Assembly: GCF_003368325.1 (NCBI RefSeq)
Contig: NZ_CP031466.1
Span: forward strand, 1,116,001 to 1,180,000
Direction of reading: 5' to 3'
Length of the DNA stretch: 64,000 bases
From: Paraburkholderia caffeinilytica
GTDB taxonomy: Bacteria > Pseudomonadota > Gammaproteobacteria > Burkholderiales > Burkholderiaceae
Positions 32,925 through 43,879 of this stretch are shown here, in pieces (within the stretch, counting starts at the first letter, position 1; the number at the start of each line of letters is the position of its first letter). Both the position numbers and the translations under genes were made by a program. The notes under the pieces were generated by a model that made no database searches, was not told the origin of the DNA, and saw only the letters and a program-made list of their open reading frames with translations.

Positions 32925-34532
32925 ATGCCGATCATCGAATCAAAGCTGAATCCGCGCTCGGATGACTTCCGCACCAATGCGGCGGCACTCGAAGCGCTGG
33001 TCGCCGATCTTCGTGCGAAGGTCGAGAAACTCGCGCTGGGCGGCGGGCAAGCGGCGCGCGATAAGCATACGAGTCGCGGCAAACTGCTGCCGCGTGAGCG
33101 CATCGAGAAACTGCTCGATCCGGGCACGCCGTTTCTCGAGTTCTCGCAACTCGCGGCCTACGGCATGTATCACAACGATGCGCCGGGCGCCGGTGTGATC
33201 ACGGGTATTGGCCGCATCGCGGGGCAGGAGTGCGTGATCGTCTGCAATGACGCGACGGTCAAAGGCGGCACCTACTATCCCGTCACCGTGAAAAAGCACG
33301 TGCGGGCCCAGGAAATCGCCGCCGAAAATCATTTGCCATGCGTCTACCTGGTCGACTCGGGCGGCGCGAATCTGCCGAATCAGGACGACGTGTTCCCCGA
33401 TCGCGATCACTTCGGCCGCATCTTCTTCAATCAGGCGAATCTGTCCGCGGCAGGCATTCCGCAAATCGCCGTCGTGATGGGCTCGTGCACGGCGGGCGGC
33501 GCGTATGTGCCCGCCATGAGCGATGAATCGATCATCGTCAAGAATCAGGGGACCATTTTCCTCGGCGGTCCGCCGCTCGTCAAAGCTGCAACGGGTGAAG
33601 TGGTGAGCGCGGAAGACCTCGGCGGCGGCGACGTGCATACGCGTTTGTCGGGCGTGGTCGATCATCTCGCGCAGAACGACGCGCATGCGCTGGGGATCGC
33701 GCGCAGCATCGTCGGCAATCTGAATCGCACGAAGCAGGTGCCGGTGACGTTGCAAGAGCCGAAGCCGCCGCGCTATGACGTGAAGAGCATGTACGGCGTG
33801 ATTCCCGTCGATACGCGCAAGCCCTTCGATATCCGCGAGGTGATCGCGCGCATCGTCGACGATTCTGCTTTCGACGAATTCAAGGCCCGCTACGGCACCA
33901 CGCTCGTGTGCGGCTTCGCGCATATCTGGGGGCATCCGGTCGGCATCGTCGCGAACAACGGCATTCTGTTTTCGGAGTCGGCGCTCAAGGGCGCGCACTT
34001 CATCGAACTGTGCTGCCAGCGCAAGATTCCGCTGGTGTTCCTGCAGAACATCACCGGGTTCATGGTGGGGCGCAAGTACGAAAACGAAGGGATCGCGCGT
34101 AACGGCGCGAAGATGGTGACGGCCGTGGCCACGGCGAAGGTGCCGAAGTTCACGGTGATCATCGGCGGTTCGTTCGGGGCGGGCAACTACGGCATGTGCG
34201 GCCGCGCGTATTCGCCGCGCTTTCTGTGGATGTGGCCGAACGCGCGCATCTCGGTGATGGGCGGCGAGCAGGCGGCGTCGGTGCTGGCCACGGTCAAGCG
34301 CGACGGTATCGAAGGCAAGGGCGGGTCGTGGAGCGCCGAAGAGGAAGAAGCGTTCAAGCAGCCGATCCGCGATCAATACGAGCACCAGGGTCACCCGTAC
34401 TACGCGAGCGCGCGGCTGTGGGACGACGGCGTGATCGACCCGGCGCAAACGCGCGACGTGCTGGGCCTCGGCCTCTCGGCGACCATGAATGCGCCGATCG
34501 AAGACACGCAATTCGGCGTGTTCAGAATGTGA
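32925..34532 (+). CDS. liuB: Methylcrotonoyl-CoA carboxylase, beta (carboxyltransferase) subunit
   Basis: A 535-residue carboxyltransferase that carries CO2 from biotin to 3-methylcrotonyl-CoA. The N-terminal and C-terminal crotonase-like halves are both present. Typical segments are [32 protein letters not shown] text around residue 145 ([20 protein letters not shown]), [20 protein letters not shown] and [20 protein letters not shown]. It pairs with LiuD. The gene follows the twin hairpins by about 20 bases, with AGGAG upstream of its start. Confidence 0.96.
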   Translation: MPIIESKLNPRSDDFRTNAAALEALVADLRAKVEKLALGGGQAARDKHTSRGKLLPRERIEKLLDPGTPFLEFSQLAAYGMYHNDAPGAGVITGIGRIAGQECVIVCNDATVKGGTYYPVTVKKHVRAQEIAAENHLPCVYLVDSGGANLPNQDDVFPDRDHFGRIFFNQANLSAAGIPQIAVVMGSCTAGGAYVPAMSDESIIVKNQGTIFLGGPPLVKAATGEVVSAEDLGGGDVHTRLSGVVDHLAQNDAHALGIARSIVGNLNRTKQVPVTLQEPKPPRYDVKSMYGVIPVDTRKPFDIREVIARIVDDSAFDEFKARYGTTLVCGFAHIWGHPVGIVANNGILFSESALKGAHFIELCCQRKIPLVFLQNITGFMVGRKYENEGIARNGAKMVTAVATAKVPKFTVIIGGSFGAGNYGMCGRAYSPRFLWMWPNARISVMGGEQAASVLATVKRDGIEGKGGSWSAEEEEAFKQPIRDQYEHQGHPYYASARLWDDGVIDPAQTRDVLGLGLSATMNAPIEDTQFGVFRM

Positions 34533-34561
34533 CGGCGCGCTGCGCGAGAGGAGCTGCAACG

Positions 34562-35347
34562 ATGCAATACGAAACGCTGAATGTCGCGTTTGCTGGGCAG
34601 ATCGCCACGGTCACGCTGAATCGGCCTGACGTGCGCAACGCGTTCAACGAAACGATGATCGCCGAGGTGACCTCGGCCTTCACGGCGTTGAACGAACGCG
34701 ACGACGTACGCGCGGTGGTTCTCGCCGCGAACGGCAAGGCGTTCTGCGCGGGCGCCGACCTGAACTGGATGAAGAAGATGGCCGGCTACTCGGACGAGGA
34801 GAACCGTGCCGACGCGATGCTGCTGGCAAACATGCTGTCGTCGATCTATCGCTGCAACAAGCCGGTGATCGCGCGCGTGAACGGCGACGCGTACGCGGGC
34901 GGCATGGGGCTGATTTCGGCGTGCGATATTGTCGTCGCGGTGGAGAGCGCGCGTTTTTGTCTCTCGGAAGCGCGTCTTGGTCTGATCCCGGCGACCATCG
35001 CGCCGTACGTGATCCGTGCCTTGGGCGAGCAGGCGTCGCGCCGCTACTTCACGACGGCCGAGCAGTTCGACTGCGCCACAGCGTTTCGCCTCGGCCTTGT
35101 GAGCGAAGCGGTGGGCATGGAGCAGCTCGACGCGACCGTGCAGCAGATTGCAGAAACGCTGTGCGCGAACGGTCCGCAAGCGGTGCGGGCCTGCAAGCAA
35201 CTGGTGCAGGATATCGCCGGTCGCGAGCTGAACGAGGCCGTCATCGAAGACACGGCGGCGCGCATCGCGCGCACGCGAGCCGGTGCGGAAGGCCGTGAGG
35301 GCGTCGCGTCGTTCCTCGAAAAGCGCACGCCTTCCTGGCGCAACTGA
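34562..35347 (+). CDS. liuC: Methylglutaconyl-CoA hydratase (crotonase family)
   Basis: A 261-residue enoyl-CoA hydratase/isomerase that hydrates 3-methylglutaconyl-CoA to HMG-CoA. The first oxyanion-hole segment is KAFCAGADLNWMKKMAGYSD. The second is NGDAYAGGMGLISACDIVVA, followed by FCLSEARLGLIPATIAPYVI with the catalytic glutamate region. The start at 34562 has GAGGAG upstream. The much longer frame from 34196 is out of the liuB frame and not real before this ATG. The gene lies 29 bases after liuB. Confidence 0.94.
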   Translation: MQYETLNVAFAGQIATVTLNRPDVRNAFNETMIAEVTSAFTALNERDDVRAVVLAANGKAFCAGADLNWMKKMAGYSDEENRADAMLLANMLSSIYRCNKPVIARVNGDAYAGGMGLISACDIVVAVESARFCLSEARLGLIPATIAPYVIRALGEQASRRYFTTAEQFDCATAFRLGLVSEAVGMEQLDATVQQIAETLCANGPQAVRACKQLVQDIAGRELNEAVIEDTAARIARTRAGAEGREGVASFLEKRTPSWRN

Positions 35348-35453
35348 AGCACAACCGAAGCACAACCGAAGCGCAAACAAGCAGACATTCCGGGGCGCTT
35401 GCCGGCCCTCTTCAGAATAACGGCCCCGAGCGGGACATTCACCGAGACACTTC

Positions 35454-37484
<2,031 letters not shown>

Positions 37485-37506
37485 CGGTATGACGTAGCGC
37501 CAGTGT

Positions 37507-38298
37507 TTAAGCGAGGCGCGTGTACCCGGCGGCGCGCGCTTCGTTTTCGAGTTGCTCGATGCGCTCGTAGTCGGTGAGCGGCAACGCGGAAAAACCCTTC
37601 AAACGCAGGCGTCTGGCACGCTCGGGCTGTGCGCGGTGTGCTTCGTTCAGTGCGTCGCGCAGCGTCTCGATCGTCGCGGCCGGCACGTTGTTGGAGGCAA
37701 TCAAAGGCAATCCGGGCGATGCCGCCGTCACGCCGATTTGCCGGACCTTTTGCGCCAGTTCCGGCAATTCGTCGCAGACAAACGCGAACGTCACGCAGTC
37801 GATGGCGGCGACGTCCGCGCGATTGTCGACCACCGCACGCAACGATCCGAGATGCGAACCGGTGCGCAGGACCGCGCTGAAAAAAGCGTTGTTGCGCGCG
37901 AGCGGCGCCACCGCGTGGCGAAACACATTCATGCCGCTATTCGAATCGTCCTGATTGTAGGCGGCACGCGCGCCGCGGCACGCCGCAAGCGAATCGAAGC
38001 GCGCTTCTGCTCGCGTGACCAGCACGCTCGAATAATCCGCGCCTGCGCAGCCCGGCGCATCGAATTGCGGCGTGGCGACCACCTGAACCTGCTCGTTCAA
38101 GCCATGCATCAACGGATAGCCGCAGGTTTGCGAGAGCAGTACGTTGGGGCGCCGCCAGAAGCCATGCAATTCCTCGTCGGGCTCGACGATACGGCATGCC
38201 GGGCTCACCATGCGCAAGACGTCGTCCAGCCACTCGCGCCACACAGTGGCAAGCGCGGGCGTCACGTTGTACATCGGCAGGGCGGCGATCCAGGTCAT
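37507..38298 (-). CDS. PhnD-like substrate-binding-domain protein without signal peptide
   Basis: A 263-residue protein with the PBP2 fold of phosphate/phosphonate binding proteins (PhnD-like): ELHGFWRRPNVLLSQTCGYP, YNQDDSNSGMNVFRHAVAPL and VAAIDCVTFAFVCDELPELA are the usual segments. It begins MTWIAALPMYNVTPALATVW with no signal peptide, and no ABC permease or ATPase gene adjoins it. It may be cytoplasmic, or function as an orphan sensor or binding protein. It converges on liuD with a 22-base gap. Confidence 0.75.
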   Translation of the reverse strand: MTWIAALPMYNVTPALATVWREWLDDVLRMVSPACRIVEPDEELHGFWRRPNVLLSQTCGYPLMHGLNEQVQVVATPQFDAPGCAGADYSSVLVTRAEARFDSLAACRGARAAYNQDDSNSGMNVFRHAVAPLARNNAFFSAVLRTGSHLGSLRAVVDNRADVAAIDCVTFAFVCDELPELAQKVRQIGVTAASPGLPLIASNNVPAATIETLRDALNEAHRAQPERARRLRLKGFSALPLTDYERIEQLENEARAAGYTRLA

Positions 38299-38317
38299 GG
38301 ACGCGATTCTGGCATAC

Positions 38318-38596
38318 CTAATGTCTGACCATTCGAAATTCGTCGAGCCCGAGGCGTATGGGCTCGGTCTCCTTGAACGGCCACTTGCATTCCACCACCT
38401 TCAATATTTCCAGTTGCGAATCCTCGAACGCGACGAGCAAATCCTTGCGCCGCTTGCTCGCGGCCCCGCAATAGGTCATCAACGCCTCGGCGCTGACCTC
38501 GAAGACCTGCACCCGATCGTCATAACAGACGCGGAAGGCGACGGTTGCGCATTCCGTGACGCAGGGCCTGAATCCTTCATCGACATATACCGACAT
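38318..38596 (-). CDS. DUF1488 family protein
   Basis: A 92-residue soluble protein starting MSVYVDEGFRPCVTECATVA, with VAFRVCYDDRVQVFEVSAEA and the C-terminal RIR-like QLEILKVVECKWPF block. This fits DUF1488, a small family of unknown role often found near redox or transport genes. The start at 38596 gives the family length; the frame to 38701 has no support. It lies 19 bases upstream of the PhnD-like gene on the same strand. Confidence 0.75.
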   Translation of the reverse strand: MSVYVDEGFRPCVTECATVAFRVCYDDRVQVFEVSAEALMTYCGAASKRRKDLLVAFEDSQLEILKVVECKWPFKETEPIRLGLDEFRMVRH

Positions 38597-38823
38597 GACA
38601 ACCTCCCGCCGCACGCCTGAGTCATCAGGATGACTGGCCGTAAGCTTACGGTATGTGGGAAAACCGGCATTTGCTATAAAAATGCCCGGCACACGCCTCA
38701 TCTTACCGGTCGGAAACAGTATTCATCCACGTGGCCGCATGCGTAATCCGGTTTTGCGCCAGGACGCCGGAGTTGTCGTTCGGCGCTCCAGCGGCAGGCC
38801 GTCCGTCACAGCGACGTTCATGC

Positions 38824-39903
38824 CTACGGCAGAGCGGGCGGTGAATCAGGCAGTGAATTCGGCAGTGAATCCGGCAGTGAGTCAGGCAGTGAATCCGGCA
38901 CCAAAGCCGCCCGTGACCCGGGCACCGAAGCCGGCGTCACGAACTGCGGCGCATAAGCGACTTCAGACCAAAGAAACGGTAACGCCTTGCGGCTGCGCCG
39001 CACCTCGGTGATGTGAAAGCGCACCAGCCGCTCGGCCAACGGAAACTCGGCCAGTTCCGAACCGTCCCAGACGATCTCTGCGCGAGCCGCGACGTACAGC
39101 AGGTCGCCGCTCGCGAAGTCGACGAACAGCAAGCCGGCGCGCGGATCGTGGAGCAGGTTGCCCAGCGTGTTGAAGAAGCGATTGCCCTTGAAATCGGGCG
39201 TTGTCAGCGTGATGGCGTCGTCAATGCGCACGAAGCCCGGCATGCCGCCGCGATGCGACACGTCGGCGCCGCGAGCCGGGCCGGCTTCTTCGCCGACGTT
39301 CGCGCTGGCGATAAAAAAAGTATCCGCGCCGGCCAGCAACGCGCGGTCTGCGTCGCTCAACTGGGTCGCCGTTTCAACGGGTGTGCGCACCCCGGCTTCG
39401 CTGCGCGCAACGAATGTCGGCGTACGGCTTTGAATATATTTTGCGCAGTTGCCGAAGCTTTGCATCACGTCGAGCATGACCGTATCGCCATCCACCGACG
39501 ACACCACGCCGTTGACGCGATTGCGCCGGCGTGTCTGCGGCTGCAGGCCCAGGCCGCCGATCATCGTGCCTCGCTGCCAGCTGCCAGCCAGTGGATCGCC
39601 CGGTAAAACGCCGCCGTCGATCCGCAGAGTGCGCGGGTCAGGGGACGATACAAAGCCCGGTTCGGCCGCGCGCAGGGTTGCCCACGGCTGACCGTTTGCG
39701 TCGAGTCCGCCGAACACCATGAATGGCTGCTCGGAGAAAAACTTCCGATGCTGATCCGGCATATACCGGCGGATACCTCGGCGACCGCTCGACTCCGCCT
39801 CCTCGTTCACGCCCGCCCGCCGCTGCACCATGCGTTCGGCGCTGTGAAAGGGCGACTCGGCGGCGTCCCAACCGCGCGGCGCGCTGGGAGAAAGTTCAGA
39901 CAT
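38824..39903 (-). CDS. Pyridoxamine 5'-phosphate oxidase-family flavoprotein with repeat tail
   Basis: A 359-residue protein with a split-barrel FMN-binding fold of the PNPOx family: FFSEQPFMVFGGLDANGQPW near residue 55, FFIASANVGEEAGPARGADV in the middle, and NRFFNTLGNLLHDPRAGLLF as the second flavin-contact segment. Long members like this, with two barrel-like segments, occur in Burkholderia; the substrate is unknown. The last 40 residues are a Ser-Leu-Pro-Asp repeat encoded by 12-bp units (38837-38896). It shares a 39-base gap with the GST gene on the same strand. Confidence 0.82.
   Translation of the reverse strand: MSELSPSAPRGWDAAESPFHSAERMVQRRAGVNEEAESSGRRGIRRYMPDQHRKFFSEQPFMVFGGLDANGQPWATLRAAEPGFVSSPDPRTLRIDGGVLPGDPLAGSWQRGTMIGGLGLQPQTRRRNRVNGVVSSVDGDTVMLDVMQSFGNCAKYIQSRTPTFVARSEAGVRTPVETATQLSDADRALLAGADTFFIASANVGEEAGPARGADVSHRGGMPGFVRIDDAITLTTPDFKGNRFFNTLGNLLHDPRAGLLFVDFASGDLLYVAARAEIVWDGSELAEFPLAERLVRFHITEVRRSRKALPFLWSEVAYAPQFVTPASVPGSRAALVPDSLPDSLPDSLPNSLPDSPPALP
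38837..38896. repeat. 12-bp tandem repeat in the 3' end of the flavoprotein gene
   Basis: Five 12-base units around GGCAGTGAATCC encode tandem Asp/Asn-Ser-Leu-Pro on the minus strand. Units differ by one or two bases. Unit length preserves the frame. Confidence 0.88.
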
Positions 39904-39942
39904 AGCGGTCCCTGCCTGTTATGGCGTGTACGTTTGCCCGAA

Positions 39943-40584
39943 TTACGCGGCGAGCAATCCCGCTTTCGTGGTGGGCATCGCGATGAAGCGTGGCAGCGCT
40001 TCGACGCGACGCAGCCATGCCCGGATGTTGGGGTACGGCTCGAGCGAGACGCCGCCTTCCGGCGCATGGGCAATGTATGTATGCGCGGCGATGTCGGCGA
40101 TGCTCACGCGATCACCGGCGGCGAAATTTTTGCCGGCGAGTTCCGCGTCGAGCACGTCGAACAGCTTGAGGGCAATCTTCTGCGCGGTCTCGAGATTGAG
40201 CGGCGCGCCGAACACCGTGACGAGCCGGGCCGCACACGGTCCGTAAGCGATCTGCCCGGCTGCGAGCGAGAGCCAGCGCTGCACGGCGGCGGCGCCGAGC
40301 GCGTCTTCCGGCAGCCATGACGGATCGCCATAGCGTTTGGCCAGATAGACGAGGATCGCGTTGGAATCGAACAGCACCGTCTCGCCGTCTTCGATGGTCG
40401 GCACCTGGCCGAACGGGTTGAGCTTCAGGTATTCCGGGCGGCGATTGTCGCCGGCGCGCATGTTCAGCTCGACGACTTCAAAAGGCAGATCGAGCAGGCT
40501 CAGGAACAACTTGACGCGGTGTCCGTGCCCCGAAAGCAGCGTGGTGTAAAGGCGGATCGGCTGGGCGGGCTTGGCGGCAGACAT
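39943..40584 (-). CDS. Glutathione S-transferase
   Basis: A 213-residue cytoplasmic GST. The N-terminal thioredoxin fold (IRLYTTLLSGHGHRVKLFLS) carries the catalytic Ser/Tyr region, and the glutathione-binding VPTIEDGETVLFDSNAILVY motif follows. The C-terminal helical domain contains AGKNFAAGDRVSIADIAAHT, the N-capping box. Start chosen at MSAAKPAQPIRLYTTLL; the frame extends 10 codons upstream. It is divergent from a LysR gene, so it may be a LysR target. Confidence 0.92.
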   Translation of the reverse strand: MSAAKPAQPIRLYTTLLSGHGHRVKLFLSLLDLPFEVVELNMRAGDNRRPEYLKLNPFGQVPTIEDGETVLFDSNAILVYLAKRYGDPSWLPEDALGAAAVQRWLSLAAGQIAYGPCAARLVTVFGAPLNLETAQKIALKLFDVLDAELAGKNFAAGDRVSIADIAAHTYIAHAPEGGVSLEPYPNIRAWLRRVEALPRFIAMPTTKAGLLAA

Positions 40585-40605
40585 GGAACGCTCCTGATGC
40601 GGGAA

Positions 40606-40623
40606 AGCCGACAATCGTCGGCT
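40606..40623. promoter_or_regulatory. Inverted repeat in GST/LysR divergent region
   Basis: AGCCGAC (40606-40612) and GTCGGCT (40617-40623) form a perfect 7-bp inverted repeat with a 4-base centre, 22 bases upstream of the GST start. It is a candidate LysR-type operator because of its location. Confidence 0.4.
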
Positions 40624-40696
40624 GGAATGAAGTCAGCGTACCCGCTCGCGGCGCGGCGCAGAAGCCTGCTAAGCTAGAAAACATAATCAATCGAAG

Positions 40697-41626
40697 ATGG
40701 ACAATCGGCGAATGGCAGACATACGGGATGTCAATCTGAACCGCCTTGCGATTTTTGTCGCGGTGGTGGAAGCGGGCTCCTTCACCGCGGCGGCGGCGCG
40801 TCTCGGCCTCACGAAAACAATGGTCAGCACGCATCTGCAGCGGCTCGAGCGCGAGATCGGCGCGGGCCTGCTGGTCCGAACGACGAGGCGGCTCAGCGTG
40901 ACCGAAAGCGGGCGTGCCTTCTACGAGGCAAGTTGCAAGATCTTGCAGGCAGCCGAGGAAGCGCTATCGGCGGTGTCGGGGGAATCGGCGCCGTTGCGAG
41001 GCACGCTGCGCGTGAGTGCGCCGATCGACTATGGGGCCTTGGTGGTGGCGCCCGCGCTGGTCGAGATGCGTCGTGCGTATCCAGAGCTCGACATCGAACT
41101 GGTCAGCAACGATCACTACGTGGACCTGATCGCGGAGGGCATCGACGTGGCAATCCGTCTGGGGCAACTTGCCGACTCGGGCTACCGCGCGGTGAAGCTC
41201 GGCGGTTTCGTCAAATGGATCGTCGCGAGTCCGGCATTCATCGACACGTGGGGTAAGCCGAAGGCGCCGGCCGCGCTCGCCGCCATGCCGCATGTCGCAT
41301 TGTCCGTGTTGCCGCATCCGCTGACGCTCGATCTGCAGCGTGCAAAAGGCGCAAGACAAAGCGTGCGCTGCGAGAACGCAATGCGGGTGAATACAGCCGA
41401 TGCTGCACGCGCCGCGACGCTCGCGGGCGGTGGCTTCGGATTGCTGACTGATTTTTCGATCACGGCTGACGTGGCGGCGGGCCGGCTGGTCCGCCTGTTG
41501 CCTGACTGGGCCGGCAAGCCCAAGGGCATTTATGCGGTGTTTCCGCCTACCCGTTATCCGACGGCGAAGGTGCGCGCGCTGATCGATGTGATCAGAAAAA
41601 GGCTTGAATCGCCGGTGGAGGGCTAG
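40697..41626 (+). CDS. LysR-family regulator
   Basis: A 309-residue LysR regulator of the CrgA/YafC-like group. The HTH is in NLNRLAIFVAVVEAGSFTAA and RLGLTKTMVSTHLQRLEREI, and an effector domain of about 200 residues follows (GTLRVSAPIDYGALVVAPAL). Length is normal. It is divergent from GST and lies 172 bases upstream of the dioxygenase/ABC cluster on the same strand; either could be its target. MDNRRMADI offers two starts; the first is used. Confidence 0.9.
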   Translation: MDNRRMADIRDVNLNRLAIFVAVVEAGSFTAAAARLGLTKTMVSTHLQRLEREIGAGLLVRTTRRLSVTESGRAFYEASCKILQAAEEALSAVSGESAPLRGTLRVSAPIDYGALVVAPALVEMRRAYPELDIELVSNDHYVDLIAEGIDVAIRLGQLADSGYRAVKLGGFVKWIVASPAFIDTWGKPKAPAALAAMPHVALSVLPHPLTLDLQRAKGARQSVRCENAMRVNTADAARAATLAGGGFGLLTDFSITADVAAGRLVRLLPDWAGKPKGIYAVFPPTRYPTAKVRALIDVIRKRLESPVEG

Positions 41627-41798
41627 CGTCGGCCGGATGGTTGCTGCTGGGCGGGCGGCGCGTTACGGCATCGGGTTTATCACTCCAGCAGATAACCGTA
41701 TCGGATTTGCTTCGTTGTCGTGGCGCGCCTGCGCCGGTAAATTCGTCGGGTTACGCCCTTGCCGGCGTCTTTCGAACAGATTCGACGAAGAGTTTCCT

Positions 41799-42707
41799 GT
41801 GACGACTGCCTTTGTACCCACCGCCGCCGGCGTCGCTGGCGATGTCAACCAAGCCCGGCACATCGAAATTCGCGCCTTCGACGGCCCCGCCGGCGCGGAA
41901 GTGTTGGGTCTCGATCTCAGCAAGCCGCTGGGCCAGGACGATTTCGCGCGCATCCATCGTGCGCATCTGGACCATCACGTACTGGTGTTTCGCGATCAAC
42001 GCATCACGCCGGATCAGCAGATAGCGTTCAGCCGCCGTTTCGGCCCGCTGCAGATTCACGTGCTGCATCAATTCCAGTTGCCGGGCTATCCGGAGGTGCT
42101 GGTCGTCTCGAACATCGTCGAGAACGGCCAGCCGATCGGTCTCGGCGACGCTGGTCACTACTGGCATTCCGATCTGTCGTACAAGGAGAAGCCGAGCCTC
42201 GGCTCGCTGCTGCATGCGCAGGAGCTGCCTTCGGAAGGTGGCGACACGCTGTTCGCCAACATGCACCTCGCGTGGGAAACGTTGCCGGCGCACCTGCGCA
42301 GCGCAGTGGAAGGGCGTTCGGCGGAGCACACGTATCTCGCGAAATACGCGGAATTGCAGAAACGCAGCCCGTGGCGGCCGAATCTGTCGGCGGAGCAGAT
42401 CGCAGAGGTGAAGCCGGTCGTGCAGCCGATCGTGCGCACGCATCCCGAGACCGGGCGCCGCGCGCTCTTCGTCAGCGAGCATTTCACGACCCGTGTGATC
42501 GGCTTGCCGGAAGACGAGAGCAAGTCGCTACTCGAGGAAATTTTCGCGCACAGCGTGTGCCCCGAGCATCTGTACCGGCATCAATGGGCCGAACACGACA
42601 TGGTGTTCTGGGACAACCGCTCATTGATGCATCTTGCGGCCGGCACGCCGGATCATCTGCGCCGCAAGCTGTATCGCACGACGATTGAAGGCGACGTGCC
42701 GTTCTGA
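41799..42707 (+). CDS. TauD/TfdA-family Fe(II)/2-oxoglutarate dioxygenase
   Basis: A 302-residue non-haem iron dioxygenase. The first two iron ligands are in the HxD of GHYWHSDLSYKEKPSLGSLL. The distal His is within the MVFWDNRSLMHLAAG segment, and an Arg of RRKLYRTTIEGDVPF binds 2-oxoglutarate. Such enzymes release sulfite from taurine or alkylsulfonates, or cleave aryloxyalkanoates. The start is a GTG at 41799 with GAAGAG upstream; the frame runs further back without similarity. The neighbouring ABC genes suggest uptake and cleavage of a sulfonate-like compound, but the substrate is unproven. Confidence 0.88.
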   Translation: MTTAFVPTAAGVAGDVNQARHIEIRAFDGPAGAEVLGLDLSKPLGQDDFARIHRAHLDHHVLVFRDQRITPDQQIAFSRRFGPLQIHVLHQFQLPGYPEVLVVSNIVENGQPIGLGDAGHYWHSDLSYKEKPSLGSLLHAQELPSEGGDTLFANMHLAWETLPAHLRSAVEGRSAEHTYLAKYAELQKRSPWRPNLSAEQIAEVKPVVQPIVRTHPETGRRALFVSEHFTTRVIGLPEDESKSLLEEIFAHSVCPEHLYRHQWAEHDMVFWDNRSLMHLAAGTPDHLRRKLYRTTIEGDVPF

Positions 42708-42756
42708 CGGCAACGCCGCCCGCCTTGACCCCACTCACATGCTGACCGGAGTTCCG

Positions 42757-43809
42757 ATGCTTGCCCGATTTCGCCCGACCGCCGCGCGGTCGTTCTTTGC
42801 GCGCCGCTTGACCGCGGCGCTGCTGACTGTATCGATGGGTGTGGCGGGCTTCGGCGCAGCCGTACCCGCGCATGCCGAAGGGCAGATCCGCATCGCCGAA
42901 CAGTTCGGTATCGTCTATCTGCTGCTGAACGTGGCGCGCGACCAGCAATTTGTCGAGAAAGAAGGACGTAAGCAGGGCCTCGATATCAAGGTCGACTGGG
43001 TGAAGCTCTCCGGCGGCGCCGCGGTCAACGACGCCCTGCTGTCCGGCGCGGTGGATATCGCCGGTGCCGGTGTCGGCCCCTTGCTGACGATCTGGGACCG
43101 CACGCACGGCAAGCAGAACGTGAAGGGCGTGGCGTCGCTCGGCAATCTGCCGTATTACCTCGTCAGCAACAATCCCAACGTCAAGACGATTGCCGACTTC
43201 ACCGAGAAAGACCGTATCGCGTTGCCGGCTGTCAATGTGTCGGTGCAATCGCGCGTGCTGCAATACGCGGCGGCGAAGCGCTGGGGCGACAAGGATTACA
43301 ACCGCCTTGACAAGTTCACGCAGGCGCTGCCGCATCCCGACGCGGCCGCGGCGATCATCGCGGGCGGCACGGAAATCACCGGACACTTCGGCAATCCGCC
43401 GTTTCAGGAGCAGGAACTTGCCGGCAATCCGAAGGCGCACATCGTGCTGAATTCATACGACGTGCTGGGTGGCCCGAGCTCGGCGACCGTCCTGTATGCG
43501 ACGGAAAAATTCCGCGACAACAATCCGAAGACCTACCGCGCATTTGTCGATGCGCTGGCGGATGCCGCACGCTTCATCTCGGCGAATCCCGACGCCGCAG
43601 CCGATATCTACGTCCGCACGAATCAGTCGAAGATCGACCGCAATCTGCTGCTGAAGGTCATCAAGGATCCCCAGGTGCAATTCAAGGTCGCACCGCAGAA
43701 CACCTTCGGACTCGCGCAGTTCATGTATCGCGTCGGCGTCATCAAGAACGAGCCGAAGTCATGGAAGGACTATTTCTTCGACGATCCGGCAACCGCGGCG
43801 GGAAGTTGA
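42757..43809 (+). CDS. ABC transporter substrate-binding protein (SsuA/TauA-like)
   Basis: A 350-residue periplasmic binding protein. The signal peptide covers about residues 1-39 (LLTVSMGVAGFGAAVPAHAE). RIAEQFGIVYLLLNVARDQQ opens the mature domain, and KLSGGAAVNDALLSGAVDIA is the hinge signature of the nitrate/sulfonate/thiamine-precursor group (NMT1/SsuA). The ATG at 42757 has GGAG seven bases upstream. It is the first transport gene after the dioxygenase. Ligand inferred only as sulfonate-like. Confidence 0.88.
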   Translation: MLARFRPTAARSFFARRLTAALLTVSMGVAGFGAAVPAHAEGQIRIAEQFGIVYLLLNVARDQQFVEKEGRKQGLDIKVDWVKLSGGAAVNDALLSGAVDIAGAGVGPLLTIWDRTHGKQNVKGVASLGNLPYYLVSNNPNVKTIADFTEKDRIALPAVNVSVQSRVLQYAAAKRWGDKDYNRLDKFTQALPHPDAAAAIIAGGTEITGHFGNPPFQEQELAGNPKAHIVLNSYDVLGGPSSATVLYATEKFRDNNPKTYRAFVDALADAARFISANPDAAADIYVRTNQSKIDRNLLLKVIKDPQVQFKVAPQNTFGLAQFMYRVGVIKNEPKSWKDYFFDDPATAAGS

Positions 43810-43879
43810 GCGTGATCTTCTTCCCGGGCTTCGCCGGCTATGCATCGACCCGCGCGGTCGCGTTACAGGGAGCAATCTG

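Noticed and set aside
32940..34559. 539-residue minus-strand frame over liuB
   Set aside because: Antisense to a strongly conserved carboxyltransferase. His/Arg-rich composition, no family.
35343..35375. Partial GAAGCACAACC repeat between liuC and liuD
   Set aside because: Only about two and a half units, so too short to call a repeat feature on its own; mentioned with liuD.
38655..39011. 118-residue frame with Ala-Val-Asn repeats
   Set aside because: It only translates the 12-bp repeat of the flavoprotein gene on the other strand.
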